Part shown: positions 14,044 to 23,382 of the stretch, piece after piece
How positions within the stretch are numbered: the first letter of the stretch is position 1
Layout: each line of letters begins with the position of its first letter
Source of the DNA: JBDNIO01 sp041688215
GTDB taxonomy: Bacteria > Pseudomonadota > Gammaproteobacteria > Nevskiales > Salinisphaeraceae
DNA length: 32,557 bases
Assembly: GCA_041688215.1 (NCBI GenBank)
Contig: JBDNIO010000068.1
Span: 1 to 32,557 of the forward strand
Direction: 5' to 3'
Notes under the pieces: generated by a model
Database searches by the model: none
What the model was told of the DNA's origin: nothing
The model's input: the letters and a program-made list of their open reading frames with translations, nothing else
Made by a program: the position numbers and the translations under genes

Positions 14044-14535
14044 TCAGGCGCCGAGGTCCTGCTCGATTGAATTGAGCAGGCCTCGGCAGCCCGATTCCAC
14101 CAGATCAAAGACGCGATCAAAGCCGCCCGGCCCGCCGTGATAGGGGTCGGGGACTTCCTTAACGACGTCACCGGCGGCGTAGTCAAGTAACAAGCCAAGT
14201 TGCGCGGCGTCGCCCTGCCCGCATTGCATTTGTTGTAACCGGGCCAAGTTATCCTGGTCCATCGCCAGAACGTAATCGAAAACCTGCAAGTCGTCCTGTA
14301 CTACCTGGCGGGCGCGCTGTTTGCGCATATCCAGGCCGCGTTCCTGCGCGGTTTGCGTGGAGCGCGCATCCGGCGGATGGCCTACGTGGTAGGCATGGGT
14401 GCCCGCGGAATCGATTTCTATTCGGTCTTGCAGGCCACGCTCATTTACCAGTTTGCGAAAAACAGCTTCGGCGGTGGGTGATCGGCAAATATTGCCCATG
14501 CACACGAATAATACTTTGATCGGTTTGTTGCTCAT
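14044..14535 (-). CDS. Low molecular weight protein-tyrosine phosphatase
   Basis: This 163-residue enzyme has the LMW-PTP signature at the N-terminus: VLFVCMGNICRSPTAE, with nucleophile Cys12 and Arg18 (C-X5-R), and the general-acid motif VPDPYHGG with Asp130. LMW phosphatases act on phosphotyrosine of bacterial tyrosine kinases or on small phosphoesters; the substrate is unknown here. It is the last gene of the lolC-to-ptp unit and its start overlaps the kdsB stop by four bases, a conserved pairing in Pseudomonas and relatives. Convergent with rne, the two stop codons are only about 6 bases apart with no terminator between them. The murB gene often found here is missing. Confidence 0.95.
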   Translation of the reverse strand: MSNKPIKVLFVCMGNICRSPTAEAVFRKLVNERGLQDRIEIDSAGTHAYHVGHPPDARSTQTAQERGLDMRKQRARQVVQDDLQVFDYVLAMDQDNLARLQQMQCGQGDAAQLGLLLDYAAGDVVKEVPDPYHGGPGGFDRVFDLVESGCRGLLNSIEQDLGA

Positions 14536-15281
14536 TTTGATTTTAGTAGTTGTGCCACGCGGTCAAAGTCAGCCTGCGTATCCACGCCTGGGCCTGGCAG
14601 CTCGGCTGCCTCCACTACCAAGACCCGCATACCCAGAGTAAGCGCACGCAACTGCTCCAGGGATTCCGTAACTTCCAACGGCGCAGGCGCTGTCGCGCTG
14701 AAACGTTTCAGCGCAGCTACACGATAAGCATAGATGCCCAGATGGCGCCACGCCCCGGTGGTCGGTAGTTCGCCGGGCTGCCCATCGCGCCAGTGCGGGA
14801 TCGGCGCACGGCTGAAATACAGGGCGTAGCCCTGGGCGTCGCGAACCACTTTTACTGCATTGCTGTTTTGATACTCCGCCGCGTCATGAATCGCGGTGCA
14901 GGCGGTGGCAATATCTGCCTGCGGATGATCGATCAGAGCTTGCGCGACTTGTGCAATCAACGCGCCGGGCATAAGCGGCTCGTCGCCTTGCAGATTGACT
15001 ACGATGTCGTCGTCCGGCCACTGCTGCTGCGCGGCTAATTCCGCCAGTCGGTCGCTGCCGGAACAGTGTTCTACTGCAGTGAGCCCGGCCTGCGCGCCAA
15101 AACCTTGTGCGCTTTGCAATACTTCTTCGCTATCCGTGGCTATCCAGATGTCGTGTGCACCCGATTCTTTTGCACGCTCGTAAACGTGCGCGATCAGGGG
15201 TTTCCCGGCCAGCGGCAACAATACTTTCCTCGGTAACCGTGTTGAATCCAGGCGCGCGGGGATGATTACTCGAAAACTCAT
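14532..15281 (-). CDS. kdsB: 3-deoxy-manno-octulosonate cytidylyltransferase KdsB
   Basis: KdsB activates Kdo as CMP-Kdo for addition to lipid A precursors. The 249-residue sequence shows the nucleotidyltransferase N-terminus FRVIIPARLDSTRLPRKVLLPLAGKPLI, then EHCSGSDRLAEL, VVNLQGDEPLMPGALI (the metal- and CTP-binding segment), and YFSRAPIPHWRDG with HLGIYAYRVAALKRF. It overlaps lpxK upstream and ptp downstream by four bases each, so all three are translationally coupled. The small ycaR-type gene present between lpxK and kdsB in several relatives is absent. Confidence 0.97.
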   Translation of the reverse strand: MSFRVIIPARLDSTRLPRKVLLPLAGKPLIAHVYERAKESGAHDIWIATDSEEVLQSAQGFGAQAGLTAVEHCSGSDRLAELAAQQQWPDDDIVVNLQGDEPLMPGALIAQVAQALIDHPQADIATACTAIHDAAEYQNSNAVKVVRDAQGYALYFSRAPIPHWRDGQPGELPTTGAWRHLGIYAYRVAALKRFSATAPAPLEVTESLEQLRALTLGMRVLVVEAAELPGPGVDTQADFDRVAQLLKSK

Positions 15282-16252
15282 TGTTTACTCCGGGGCAGCG
15301 CGTCGACCAATTTGTCCAGATGGCGCATCGCATCTGCATTCACGCGCGCCACTGCAGGCACGAACCAGTGCTTTTCACCAGCGAAGCGACGGCATTTCAC
15401 CGCGTCCTTCGCGGTCATGAGCACAGGATAATCATCGTCAAAACCGATGTCTTTTTCCGTGAATTCATGGTGATCAGGCAGGGCGTGCGGTATGACTTGC
15501 ATGCCGGTCGCGATCAGCGCGTCAAAAAAACGCTGCGGATTGCCAATGCCAGCAACCGCGTGCACGGTCTTGCCGGCGAAGCTGGATAAGGGCTGCACGG
15601 GCGCGCCTGTAGTCAACGATTGAACCCCTTCAATCTCTAATCTGTAATCGCCGCCACGCCCCTGGGTTATTTCCATATCAATCCGGCGCAGGCGCCGTAA
15701 AGGTTCGCGCAAGGGGCCGGCCGGCAGGAGGTGTTCGTTGCCGTAGCCACGCTGCATGTCGCGCACGGCGATCTCGATATCCCGCGCCAACCCGTAATGC
15801 TGCAAACCGTCGTCCGCGACGATAATATCCACACCTTTATCGATCAGCAATTTAGCGGCTTTGTAACGTCTCGGCGCCACCACCACGGGGCAGCCGGTAG
15901 TCATTGCCAGCATGACCGGTTCATCGCCGACCATTTGCGGATCGCTTTCGCTGGTGACGAACTGCGGCCAGGTTTTCGCTTTACCACCATAGCCGCGGCT
16001 GACTATTCCAGGGTGCCAACCACCTTCGCGCAGATGCTCAACCAGCCATGCCACCAAAGGTGTTTTACCGCTGCCGCCTACCGTGAGATTGCCGATCACG
16101 ATTACCGGCACACCGACGTTTTGCTGACGCAGCAACCCCAGCCGGTAAGCCCAGCGGCAAATCGTTACCATCACGCCAAACAAAAAACTCAACGGCAACA
16201 ACCACAATGGCCAGCGCGCGCCGTTGTACCAGGCTTGTTGCAGGCTCGCCAT
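15278..16252 (-). CDS. lpxK: Tetraacyldisaccharide 4'-kinase LpxK
   Basis: LpxK phosphorylates the lipid A disaccharide at the 4' position, the sixth step of the Raetz pathway, at the inner membrane. The 324-residue protein has a hydrophobic N-terminal anchor (WPLWLLPLSFLFGVMVTI), then the P-loop VGGSGKTPLVAWL around residues 58-70, HPGIVSRGYGGK, VADDGLQHYGLARDIEI, LLPAGPLREPL and HHEFTEKDIG, all family features. The gap from the msbA stop is 14 bases. Pairing with msbA and kdsB is the standard gammaproteobacterial lipid A cluster. Confidence 0.97.
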   Translation of the reverse strand: MASLQQAWYNGARWPLWLLPLSFLFGVMVTICRWAYRLGLLRQQNVGVPVIVIGNLTVGGSGKTPLVAWLVEHLREGGWHPGIVSRGYGGKAKTWPQFVTSESDPQMVGDEPVMLAMTTGCPVVVAPRRYKAAKLLIDKGVDIIVADDGLQHYGLARDIEIAVRDMQRGYGNEHLLPAGPLREPLRRLRRIDMEITQGRGGDYRLEIEGVQSLTTGAPVQPLSSFAGKTVHAVAGIGNPQRFFDALIATGMQVIPHALPDHHEFTEKDIGFDDDYPVLMTAKDAVKCRRFAGEKHWFVPAVARVNADAMRHLDKLVDALPRSKQ

Positions 16253-16266
16253 TCTTTTAAGCGCGC

Positions 16267-18024
16267 CTAATCACTTTGGGCAAACTGCATGCTGTGCAGG
16301 CTGCGGTAGTGGCCGCCCAGCGCCATAAGTTCGTCGTGCGAGCCCTGCTCAACCATTTCGCCATCATGCAAGACTACGATGTGATCTGCGTCCTGAATGG
16401 TAGACAGGCGATGCGCTATGACCAGTGTGGTGCGGTCGCGCATGAGCTGGTCCAGACCTTGCTGGATGGCGCGTTCGGACTCGGTATCGAGCGCGGATGT
16501 GGCCTCATCCAGAATCAGAATCGGCGCGTCTTTCAACAAGGCGCGCGCAATTGCCAGGCGCTGACGCTGGCCGCCAGAGAGCATAATGCCGTTCTGCCCC
16601 ACGAGCGTGTCGTAACCCTGCGGCAGGTTCTCGATAAAGTCCGCCGCGTAAGCGCGCTTGGCGGCATCCTCTATCGCCGCACGGTCGGTGTTTCGCAGCA
16701 CACCATAAGCAATATTGCGTGCCACGGTATCGTCGAACAGAACCACGTTTTGATCCACCAGGCTAATCTGCCGCCGCAGGCACTCCAGGGTGTATTCGCG
16801 GATGTCGTGGCCATCGAGCAGAATTGCGCCGGCCGTGGCGTCGTAAAAGCGCGGCAGCAGCGATAACAAAGTGCTTTTACCGCTGCCGGAACGCCCGACG
16901 AAGGCCACGGTCTTACCCGGTTCCACCGTGAAATCAATACCGCGCAACACCCTTTTGTCGGTTTGTGGGTACTGAAAATCAAGCTCGCGAACCTGCAGGT
17001 GCCCTTGCGCCCTTTCTACTTCCAGCTCGCCGCCCTTCACTTCGCCCGGCTCGTCCAGCAATTCAAAAATAGCCCCGGCCGCCGCCATCCCCTGCTGGAT
17101 GGTGGCGTTCACGCTGGTCAGCCGTTTGATTGGACCCATGAGCGCCATCATCGCGCCAAAAAACGCGGCCAGATCGCCGGGCGACATGACGCCGCCGCCC
17201 TTGTCGCTAACCGCAAACCAGACCACGCCGGCCACCGCGAAGGCGGCAATAAACTGGATGATCGGCACACTCGCGGCGGTGGTGGTTTGCATGCGCATGG
17301 ACATGCGGCGGTTGTGTTCATTCACGCGTTCGAAATTTTCGCGCTCGAACTCCTCGCCACCAAACACTTTAACCACGCGATGGCCGGTAAGCACTTCTTC
17401 GCTGATGTGCGTCAAATCACCCATGGAGCTTTGGATGCGCCCGCTATAGCGACGGAACCGCTTGGAAACGTAGCGGATTATCAATGCAATCAAGGGACCC
17501 AGCGTTAGCGTTAGTAACGCGAGTTCCCAGTTCAGATAAAACATCAGGCCCAGAAAGCCGACCACCCGGAACGAATCCTGCACCACGATGGTGATGGCGC
17601 TGGTGGCCGCGCCGGAAATCTGCGCGGTATAAAAAGTGAGTTTGGCGGTGATCTTGCCGGTGGAATTGGCGTCGAAGAAAGCAACCGGCAGGCGCAAATA
17701 TTGCGCGAAGATGTCCGAACGCACGTTGAATATCACCTGGTTCGCGACCCAGGCCATGCCGTAGTTGGACATAAATCCGGCCACTCCGCGTGCCAGAAAC
17801 AGCAGTAGCAGAAACACCGGAATCCAGCGGATCAGGAACGGGTCGCGCTCTACAATACTGCCGTCCAGTAGCGGTTTTAATATATAAATCAGCGCGGTAT
17901 CGGCGCCCGCATAACCGATCATGCCGATTATACCCAGCAACAACCAGCGCCAGTAGCGCCAGGTGTATTGCAGCAGGCGCGGGTAGATTTCGCGCATATC
18001 CAGATCGGTTTCGATCTTGTCCAT
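16267..18024 (-). CDS. msbA: Lipid A export ATP-binding/permease protein MsbA
   Basis: MsbA is the homodimeric ABC transporter that flips core-lipid A across the inner membrane. At 585 residues it is the expected half-transporter: six membrane helices in the first 320 residues, then the ATPase with Walker A GRSGSGKST at 377-385, Q-loop LVDQNVVLFDDTVARNI, signature LSGGQRQRLAIARALL at 482-497, and Walker B ILILDEATSALD. Three bases separate it from the exbD stop, and lpxK follows. An exporter of another lipid is possible, but position next to lpxK makes MsbA by far the best call. Confidence 0.95.
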   Translation of the reverse strand: MDKIETDLDMREIYPRLLQYTWRYWRWLLLGIIGMIGYAGADTALIYILKPLLDGSIVERDPFLIRWIPVFLLLLFLARGVAGFMSNYGMAWVANQVIFNVRSDIFAQYLRLPVAFFDANSTGKITAKLTFYTAQISGAATSAITIVVQDSFRVVGFLGLMFYLNWELALLTLTLGPLIALIIRYVSKRFRRYSGRIQSSMGDLTHISEEVLTGHRVVKVFGGEEFERENFERVNEHNRRMSMRMQTTTAASVPIIQFIAAFAVAGVVWFAVSDKGGGVMSPGDLAAFFGAMMALMGPIKRLTSVNATIQQGMAAAGAIFELLDEPGEVKGGELEVERAQGHLQVRELDFQYPQTDKRVLRGIDFTVEPGKTVAFVGRSGSGKSTLLSLLPRFYDATAGAILLDGHDIREYTLECLRRQISLVDQNVVLFDDTVARNIAYGVLRNTDRAAIEDAAKRAYAADFIENLPQGYDTLVGQNGIMLSGGQRQRLAIARALLKDAPILILDEATSALDTESERAIQQGLDQLMRDRTTLVIAHRLSTIQDADHIVVLHDGEMVEQGSHDELMALGGHYRSLHSMQFAQSD

Positions 18025-18027
18025 ACG

Positions 18028-18453
18028 CTATGGCTCCTCGACCGCCACGATGGGCTGAGTGGCGATGTCCACGCGTTCAAACCCTAACGCGGCCGCTGCA
18101 TCCATCACCTGTACCACGGCCTGATGGCGCGCGCGGCCATCCGCACGGATACGCAATGGTCTTTGAAAATCACCGCCGGCAAGCTTTTGCAATTCTCTGC
18201 GCAGGGTTTGCGGGTCCGACGCGACCGGTTCGCCGCGCACATACACACGATCCGCGGCATCAACAGCAACTTCCAGCGTATTTTCGGCTTCGGCTGGCGT
18301 CTCGCTGCCGGCTTCCGGCAGGCGAATCTCTAATCCGGAATTATTCACAAATGTAGTGGTGACCATAAAAAAAATCAGCAGCAGAAACACCACATCAATC
18401 AGCGACGTCAGATTAATCTGCGGCTCTTCTGGAGTGCGACGGCCGAGTCTCAT
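18028..18453 (-). CDS. exbD: ExbD/TolR-family proton-channel subunit
   Basis: This 141-residue membrane protein has one N-terminal helix, INLTSLIDVVFLLLIFFMVTTTF, with the proton-carrying Asp20, and a periplasmic domain ending in VVQVMDAAAALGFERVDIAT. ExbD-type subunits use the proton gradient to energise outer-membrane transport together with an ExbB partner. Its start overlaps the exbB stop by four bases. No tonB or tolA accompanies the pair, which is typical of the comEC-exbB-exbD-msbA cluster, so it may serve an envelope function other than siderophore import. Confidence 0.92.
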   Translation of the reverse strand: MRLGRRTPEEPQINLTSLIDVVFLLLIFFMVTTTFVNNSGLEIRLPEAGSETPAEAENTLEVAVDAADRVYVRGEPVASDPQTLRRELQKLAGGDFQRPLRIRADGRARHQAVVQVMDAAAALGFERVDIATQPIVAVEEP

Positions 18454-19061
18454 GCTTGCGGATCGTTCCTGGCAGACAGCATTTCCAGCAGGCGAATGGC
18501 TTGCGCCTCCATGCCGACGACCAGTTCATCTATCCGGCCGCGCAGATGGCGATACAAAATCAACGCGGGAATGGCTACCGACAGACCGGCGGCGGTAGTT
18601 AACAGCGCTTCGGAAATGCCGCCGGACAAGGCTTGCGGATCGCCCACGCCGCTGGCGGTAATCGCGGTAAACACCTTGATCATGCCAATCACCGTGCCGA
18701 GCAGGCCCAGCAACGGGGTAATGGCTGCAATCGTACCCAGGGTGTTCAGATAGCGTTCCATCTCATGCACCACGTGGCGCCCGGCTTCTTGGATGTGTTC
18801 ACGTTTAACCGCCCAGTCATCGTCGCGATTGCCCATCGCCGCCGCCAGAACCCGGCCGAGTGCGCTGTCTTCCCGCAGCGCCTGCAATTGCGAAGACTGC
18901 AGCTCGCCCGAGCGCGCAAGATCAGGGATTCGCTCCACCAGATTCGGCGGAATCACCTGCGCACGCCTTAGCGCCCAAAGCCGCTCGATGCCAATCGCCA
19001 GCGCCGAACATAACAAGATGGGCAGCATGACCCAGCCACCCGCCACTACCGTTTGCCACAT
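18450..19061 (-). CDS. exbB: MotA/TolQ/ExbB proton-channel family protein
   Basis: The protein is 203 residues from ATG 19061: MWQTVVAGGWVMLPILLCSALAIGIERLWALRR begins with a membrane helix, and two more helices follow in the conserved MotA/TolQ/ExbB block (RYLNTLGTIAAITPLLGLLGTVIGMIKVF and GDPQALSGGISEALLTTAAGLSVAIPALI). I chose ATG 19061 because it has GGGGCGAAG upstream and starts at the conserved hydrophobic helix; the longer frame from 19124 adds a non-conserved segment. It forms the channel with ExbD, to which it is coupled by a four-base overlap. comEC lies upstream. Confidence 0.92.
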   Translation of the reverse strand: MWQTVVAGGWVMLPILLCSALAIGIERLWALRRAQVIPPNLVERIPDLARSGELQSSQLQALREDSALGRVLAAAMGNRDDDWAVKREHIQEAGRHVVHEMERYLNTLGTIAAITPLLGLLGTVIGMIKVFTAITASGVGDPQALSGGISEALLTTAAGLSVAIPALILYRHLRGRIDELVVGMEAQAIRLLEMLSARNDPQA

Positions 19062-19126
19062 AGACTTCGCCCCAATCACACAAGGCTTGCATGATAGATG
19101 CCCGACCGCCCCGGGGCCAGCCATGT

Positions 19127-21409
19127 TTATGGTAGATGCCAGAAACGCCGCTGCTGTTCACGCCAGCTTTGCGGCGGTTGCACGCCTTCGCGGGCCTTGA
19201 ATTCAACGCTGATTGCGCCGCTACGTCCGGTTTGCAGAGTGTGCGTATGTTGCTGCCGGTAACGCGCCATGACGGGCGGACGCGGAAAGTTCCAGCGATT
19301 ATTCCAGTCTGCGGGAATCAGTGCGTATTCAGCCCCGACTGCGCGCACGAACGCCGCGCTGGAAGACGTGGCGCTGCCATGATGCGGTACCACCAGTACG
19401 TCCGCGTTCAGATTACCGCGCTTGAGTAAATGATGCTCGGCGTCGACTTCAATATCCCCGGTCAACAGCGCACTGCCGCCTGGCCCGCTGACTTTCACGA
19501 CACAGGAGCTGTTGTTGCCGGTCCAGGCATCCCCGTCCGGATGCAGAATTTCAAAGTCGATGCCATCCCAGCGCCAGCGTTCGCCCGCACGGCAGGGCTG
19601 GACCATTCCCGCGCCCATCTGCGACAAAACGGGAATGCCTGCCAGCACAGCGTCGACACCACCACGATGGTCGATATCGGCGTGGCTCAGAATTAGCCGG
19701 TCCAGATCATTTATCCCCTGCGATTTGAGATAGGGCAAAACCAGGGCTTCACCGGCGTTGAAACCGGTGCGAAAACGCGGACCGGCGTCGAACAGCAGGG
19801 TATGTTCCGCGGTGCGTACCACCGCTGCCAGGCCCTGGCCCACGTCCAGCACGGTCAGCCTGAAGCTGTTTGCCGACGGGCCCGGCGGCGCCAACAGCAA
19901 GGGTAGCAGACCGACCACGCCGAGCCAGCGTCCGGGAATGCCGCGGGGCGCCAATAACAAGGCCACGCCAGCAAGCGCGATAATCACCGTGACCAAGCCG
20001 GGTTGCGGCAAGGAAAAATGCGCTGCCGGCAACTGCGCCAGAAATTGCAGACCGTTCCAGCCGAGATTCAGCCCATCGGCAACCAGATGTAAAAATGGCG
20101 ACCCCAGCGCCGGCCAGAGCAAGGTCAAGGCCACCGAAGCCAATACTAGCGGCACTACCACGGCGAAGGCCGGTATTAACACCGAATTGGCCAGCGGCGC
20201 GGCCAGCGAGGCTTCGCCGAACCAGAACAGCGTCAACGGCGCCAGCGCCAGTACCAGTGCCGGCTGCAAACCCAGCCATAGCGTCCAGCGCCGGGCGCCA
20301 ACACGCGCGCTCACCAGATACAGAATCCAGGCCACCGCTCCAAAGGACAACCAGAACCCCGGAGAAAGCACGGCGAACGGATCCATTACCAGGACCGCTA
20401 AAGCCGCCACCGCTAACAGGTCACTCGCCGCAGAGCGCCGCCGCAAAAGTACGGCGCCCAACACAACGACAAGCATGATTAACGCGCGCTGCGTGGGCAA
20501 TGCAAATCCCGCCATCAGCGCATAGGCCGCTGCGGCCAGGGCCGAGGCGAAAGCGGCGACAGTAATCGCGGAGATCCGTGTGCCGCCAGGCAAACGCGGA
20601 CTTAACCAGCGCATACCGAATAAAACCAATCCCGCCAGTAACCCGATATGCAGGCCGGAAATTGCCACCAGATGGCTGGTTCCTGTATGCCGAAAAATCC
20701 GCCATTGTTCATCGCTAATCCCGCTGCGCTCGCCCACTGATAGCGCGCGTATAACGCCACTCATGGGGTGATCGTCCAGCGCCGCGGCCAGTTTGCCGGC
20801 GGCGCTTTGACGCCAGCGGTCAACCGGGCTGGCCCAGTCGGGGTCACAGCGTTCGGCGTCGCGCACATAACCGGTGGCGCCGATGCGATTGCGCCACAGC
20901 CAGGTTTCGTAATCGAAGCCGCCGGGATTCAGTGAGCCGTGTGGCGCGTTAACCTTCAGATTCAGACGCCAGCAATCTCCACTGCGCAATGCCGGATGCT
21001 GGTCGTACCAAGACACCCGAATACGATGCGGGCGGGTAGCGGTTACGAATTCAAAACGGGTGCGTCCGGCTTCGGTTTCCGGCAGATTATCAATATGGCC
21101 TTGCAGCCATATCCTGGCGTTGTCCTGGCCCGGAGCGAGCCGTTGATCCAGTAAATGCGCCGCCAGCAGGCTGGTCCACAGCGCCGCCAATAGGAATGTC
21201 AACAGATAAGGCTGGACGCGACCGCGCCAAAAGCACAACAGCAGCGCGGGCACAAAAGCCCACAGGGGCGGCAGCGAGGCCAGAGCATTTATGCTTGAAA
21301 CACCGGCCAGAAAGGCCAGCGTTATGAGTCGAATATCGGGGCGAAGGCCAGCCCGCCGGGCGTCGCCTAAATCGGCGCGGTACTTAGCTGGCCATTCTCC
21401 AACGCCCAT
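19127..21409 (-). CDS. comEC: DNA internalization-related competence protein ComEC/Rec2
   Basis: ComEC is the inner-membrane channel that carries single-stranded DNA into the cytosol during natural transformation. This 760-residue copy has all three parts: an N-terminal membrane and OB-like region, the competence domain with HTGTSHLVAISGLHIGLLAGL and many helices, and a C-terminal metallo-beta-lactamase domain with LDVGQGLAAVVRT, LILSHADIDHRGG, and DVLVVPHHGSATSSS. The metal-binding residues appear intact. The start at ATG 21409 overlaps the end of lolD by 43 bases; no better start exists nearby. Other pilus or competence genes are not in the window, so competence itself is not shown. Confidence 0.94.
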   Translation of the reverse strand: MGVGEWPAKYRADLGDARRAGLRPDIRLITLAFLAGVSSINALASLPPLWAFVPALLLCFWRGRVQPYLLTFLLAALWTSLLAAHLLDQRLAPGQDNARIWLQGHIDNLPETEAGRTRFEFVTATRPHRIRVSWYDQHPALRSGDCWRLNLKVNAPHGSLNPGGFDYETWLWRNRIGATGYVRDAERCDPDWASPVDRWRQSAAGKLAAALDDHPMSGVIRALSVGERSGISDEQWRIFRHTGTSHLVAISGLHIGLLAGLVLFGMRWLSPRLPGGTRISAITVAAFASALAAAAYALMAGFALPTQRALIMLVVVLGAVLLRRRSAASDLLAVAALAVLVMDPFAVLSPGFWLSFGAVAWILYLVSARVGARRWTLWLGLQPALVLALAPLTLFWFGEASLAAPLANSVLIPAFAVVVPLVLASVALTLLWPALGSPFLHLVADGLNLGWNGLQFLAQLPAAHFSLPQPGLVTVIIALAGVALLLAPRGIPGRWLGVVGLLPLLLAPPGPSANSFRLTVLDVGQGLAAVVRTAEHTLLFDAGPRFRTGFNAGEALVLPYLKSQGINDLDRLILSHADIDHRGGVDAVLAGIPVLSQMGAGMVQPCRAGERWRWDGIDFEILHPDGDAWTGNNSSCVVKVSGPGGSALLTGDIEVDAEHHLLKRGNLNADVLVVPHHGSATSSSAAFVRAVGAEYALIPADWNNRWNFPRPPVMARYRQQHTHTLQTGRSGAISVEFKAREGVQPPQSWREQQRRFWHLP

Positions 21410-22065
21410 ATCTGATCCATACGCTGCGCCAGGTTGTGATCATGCGTAACCATGACCAGACTGGTGTCGAGCTCGGTGTTTAGTTCGAGCATTATGTCGA
21501 AAACACTGGCCGCTGTGCGCGAATCCAGATTGCCCGTGGGTTCGTCGGCCAGAATACAGGCCGGGCGCGTAACCAGCGCCCGCGCTACCGCCGCGCGTTG
21601 GCGCTCGCCGCCAGACAGCTCCGTGGGTTTGTGCGCAAGCCGCGCGCCCAGGCCCACACGCTTGAGCAAGTCTTCCGCAGTATCCATCGCTTCCTGCGTA
21701 GGCGTGCGCCGGATCAGCAGCGGCATGGCCACGTTTTCCAGGGTGGTGAATTCAGGCAGCAGATGATGGAACTGGTATATAAACCCGAGTTCGCGGTTAC
21801 GCAGGCGGCCGCGATCGCGGTCGGATAATGCGCTCATGTCCTTGCCGCGCACTTCTACGCGACCTTGGCTGGGTGTATCCAATCCGCCGAGCAAATGTAA
21901 TAGCGTACTTTTACCCGAGCCCGACGCCCCGACAATCGCCATGCGTGCGCCGGCGGGCACGTCGAGGTTCACGTCACGAAGTACGGTAACCGGAGTGCGT
22001 ACTTCGCGGAAGGTCTTGGTCAGTTCACGACAGGCCAGGACGAGATTACTGCTGGGTTCACTCAT
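21367..22065 (-). CDS. lolD: Lipoprotein-releasing ABC transporter ATPase LolD
   Basis: LolD powers extraction of outer-membrane lipoproteins from the inner membrane by LolCE-type permeases. From ATG 22065 the protein is 232 residues: Walker A GASGSGKST, Q-loop FIYQFHHLLPEFT, signature LSGGERQRAAVARAL, Walker B CILADEPTGNLD, and the H-loop VMVTHD. The lolC stop and lolD start overlap by eight bases, so they are translationally coupled. A much longer frame reaches 22269, but its extra N-terminus lies inside lolC and has no family similarity. comEC follows. Confidence 0.95.
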   Translation of the reverse strand: MSEPSSNLVLACRELTKTFREVRTPVTVLRDVNLDVPAGARMAIVGASGSGKSTLLHLLGGLDTPSQGRVEVRGKDMSALSDRDRGRLRNRELGFIYQFHHLLPEFTTLENVAMPLLIRRTPTQEAMDTAEDLLKRVGLGARLAHKPTELSGGERQRAAVARALVTRPACILADEPTGNLDSRTAASVFDIMLELNTELDTSLVMVTHDHNLAQRMDQIWALENGQLSTAPI

Positions 22066-23308
22066 AGCGCAGCGCCTCCGCCGGTTGCACGCGTGCCGCG
22101 CGGTAGGCCGGATAGAAGGTGGACAGGAAGCTGAGTACCAGCGCCATAATCGAAATGCGAATGACATCCGAACTTTCCAGCACGGCTTTGAGTTCGCTGA
22201 TGTAATACACGTCGGCCGAGAGCAGATCAGTCTGCAACAACCGCTCCAGCAGGGGCACGATGTTTTCAATATTCAGGGACAGCAACACACCGAGAATAAC
22301 GCCTATGAGCGTACCGAATATGCCGATGAAACTGCCCTGCACCATAAAGATGGCCATGACCGAGCGCGGCGTCATGCCCAGGGTGCGGAGGATGGCGATA
22401 TCGCCCTGTTTGTCGGTGACCACCATCACCAGCATGGACACAATATTGAACGCTGCCACCGCGATAATCAGCGACAGGATGACGAACATCACGGTTTTTT
22501 CCGTAGAGATGGCACGGAAGAAATTGGCGTGCTGGCGCGTCCAGTCAGACACGCGCAGGTTGCGCGTAAGAATCAGTTCCAGTTGCCGGCTGATTTTGGG
22601 CGCGTCGAACAGATTATTCAGGTGCAGACGCACGCCGGTTACGCTGTTATCCATACTGTAAAGCGTGGCGGCGTCCTGCATGTGGATTAGAACCATCCCG
22701 CGGTCGTATTCGAACATGCCGACTTCGAATACGCCGGCGACCGTAAAGCGCCGGAAGCGCGGCACAATGCCGACGGGCGTGATCGTGGCCTGGGGGATCA
22801 TCAGGTCGACCTTTTCGCCGACGTCCACACCTAATAAGCGAGCCAACTCTATACCAATCACGATGCGATATTCGCCTGCTTCCAGGTCCTCCATCGACCC
22901 GGCGACCATATGCTGGGCCACGTCAGAAACTTTTGCTTCCTGTTCAGGCAACACGCCGCGAATCAGCGTGCCGCTTAAATTGCGGCCCGAGCGCAACATG
23001 CCTTCGCCGCTAATATAAGGCGCGGCACCGTCCACGCCTTCGGCGCGCTGCATGACTTCGGCCTCGACTTCGCTCCAGTTCTCGAAGCTGCCTTGCGGCT
23101 CGGTAATCTGCACGTGCGAGGCCATGCCGAGAATGCGGTCGCGCAGTTCCTGTTCGAAACCGTTCATCACCGAAAGTACGGTAATCAGCAACATCACCGC
23201 CAACGCTATGCCGCCGGTCGAGATGGCCGATATAAACGATATGAAGTGGTTACGTCGCTTGGCCCGCGTGTAGCGTAGGCCAACGTAAAGTTCGAGGGGT
23301 CTAATCAT
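22058..23308 (-). CDS. lolC: Lipoprotein-releasing system transmembrane protein LolC/LolE family
   Basis: This 416-residue FtsX-type permease begins MIRPLELYVGLRYTRAKRRNHFISFISAIS, typical of LolC/LolE. It has an N-terminal helix, a periplasmic domain (about residues 50-250), and three C-terminal helices ending LSTFYPAYRAARVQPAEALRYE, the characteristic FtsX tail. Enterics encode both LolC and LolE around LolD; here only one LolC/E-type gene is present, directly upstream of lolD. It is first in the nine-gene - strand cluster and diverges from the gene at 23383 with a 74-base gap. Either a second permease lies elsewhere or this one works as a homodimer (LolF-like). Confidence 0.92.
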   Translation of the reverse strand: MIRPLELYVGLRYTRAKRRNHFISFISAISTGGIALAVMLLITVLSVMNGFEQELRDRILGMASHVQITEPQGSFENWSEVEAEVMQRAEGVDGAAPYISGEGMLRSGRNLSGTLIRGVLPEQEAKVSDVAQHMVAGSMEDLEAGEYRIVIGIELARLLGVDVGEKVDLMIPQATITPVGIVPRFRRFTVAGVFEVGMFEYDRGMVLIHMQDAATLYSMDNSVTGVRLHLNNLFDAPKISRQLELILTRNLRVSDWTRQHANFFRAISTEKTVMFVILSLIIAVAAFNIVSMLVMVVTDKQGDIAILRTLGMTPRSVMAIFMVQGSFIGIFGTLIGVILGVLLSLNIENIVPLLERLLQTDLLSADVYYISELKAVLESSDVIRISIMALVLSFLSTFYPAYRAARVQPAEALRYE

Positions 23309-23344
23309 CGGCGCGCATTAGACCACAAACGCGAACCGCTTGCT

Positions 23345-23372
23345 TTGAGACAAGCCCGGCAGGTGCTATATT
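23345..23372 (+). promoter_or_regulatory. Promoter at the 23383 gene (leaderless candidate)
   Basis: TTGAGA (23345-23350) and TATATT (23367-23372) are 16 bases apart. The expected start, near 23379, is only about four bases before the ATG at 23383, and no Shine-Dalgarno precedes that ATG. Confidence 0.55.
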
Positions 23373-23382
23373 TGGCGACAAC

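Noticed and set aside
13464..14198. Open - strand frame of 244 codons spanning the rne tail and ptp
   Set aside because: It is the antisense of the repetitive Pro/Ala region and the ptp gene; its Gly/Ala repeats come from the rne repeats.
21410..22269. Longer lolD frame from 22269
   Set aside because: The first 68 residues lie inside lolC in another frame and have no ABC similarity; ATG 22065 is the coupled start.
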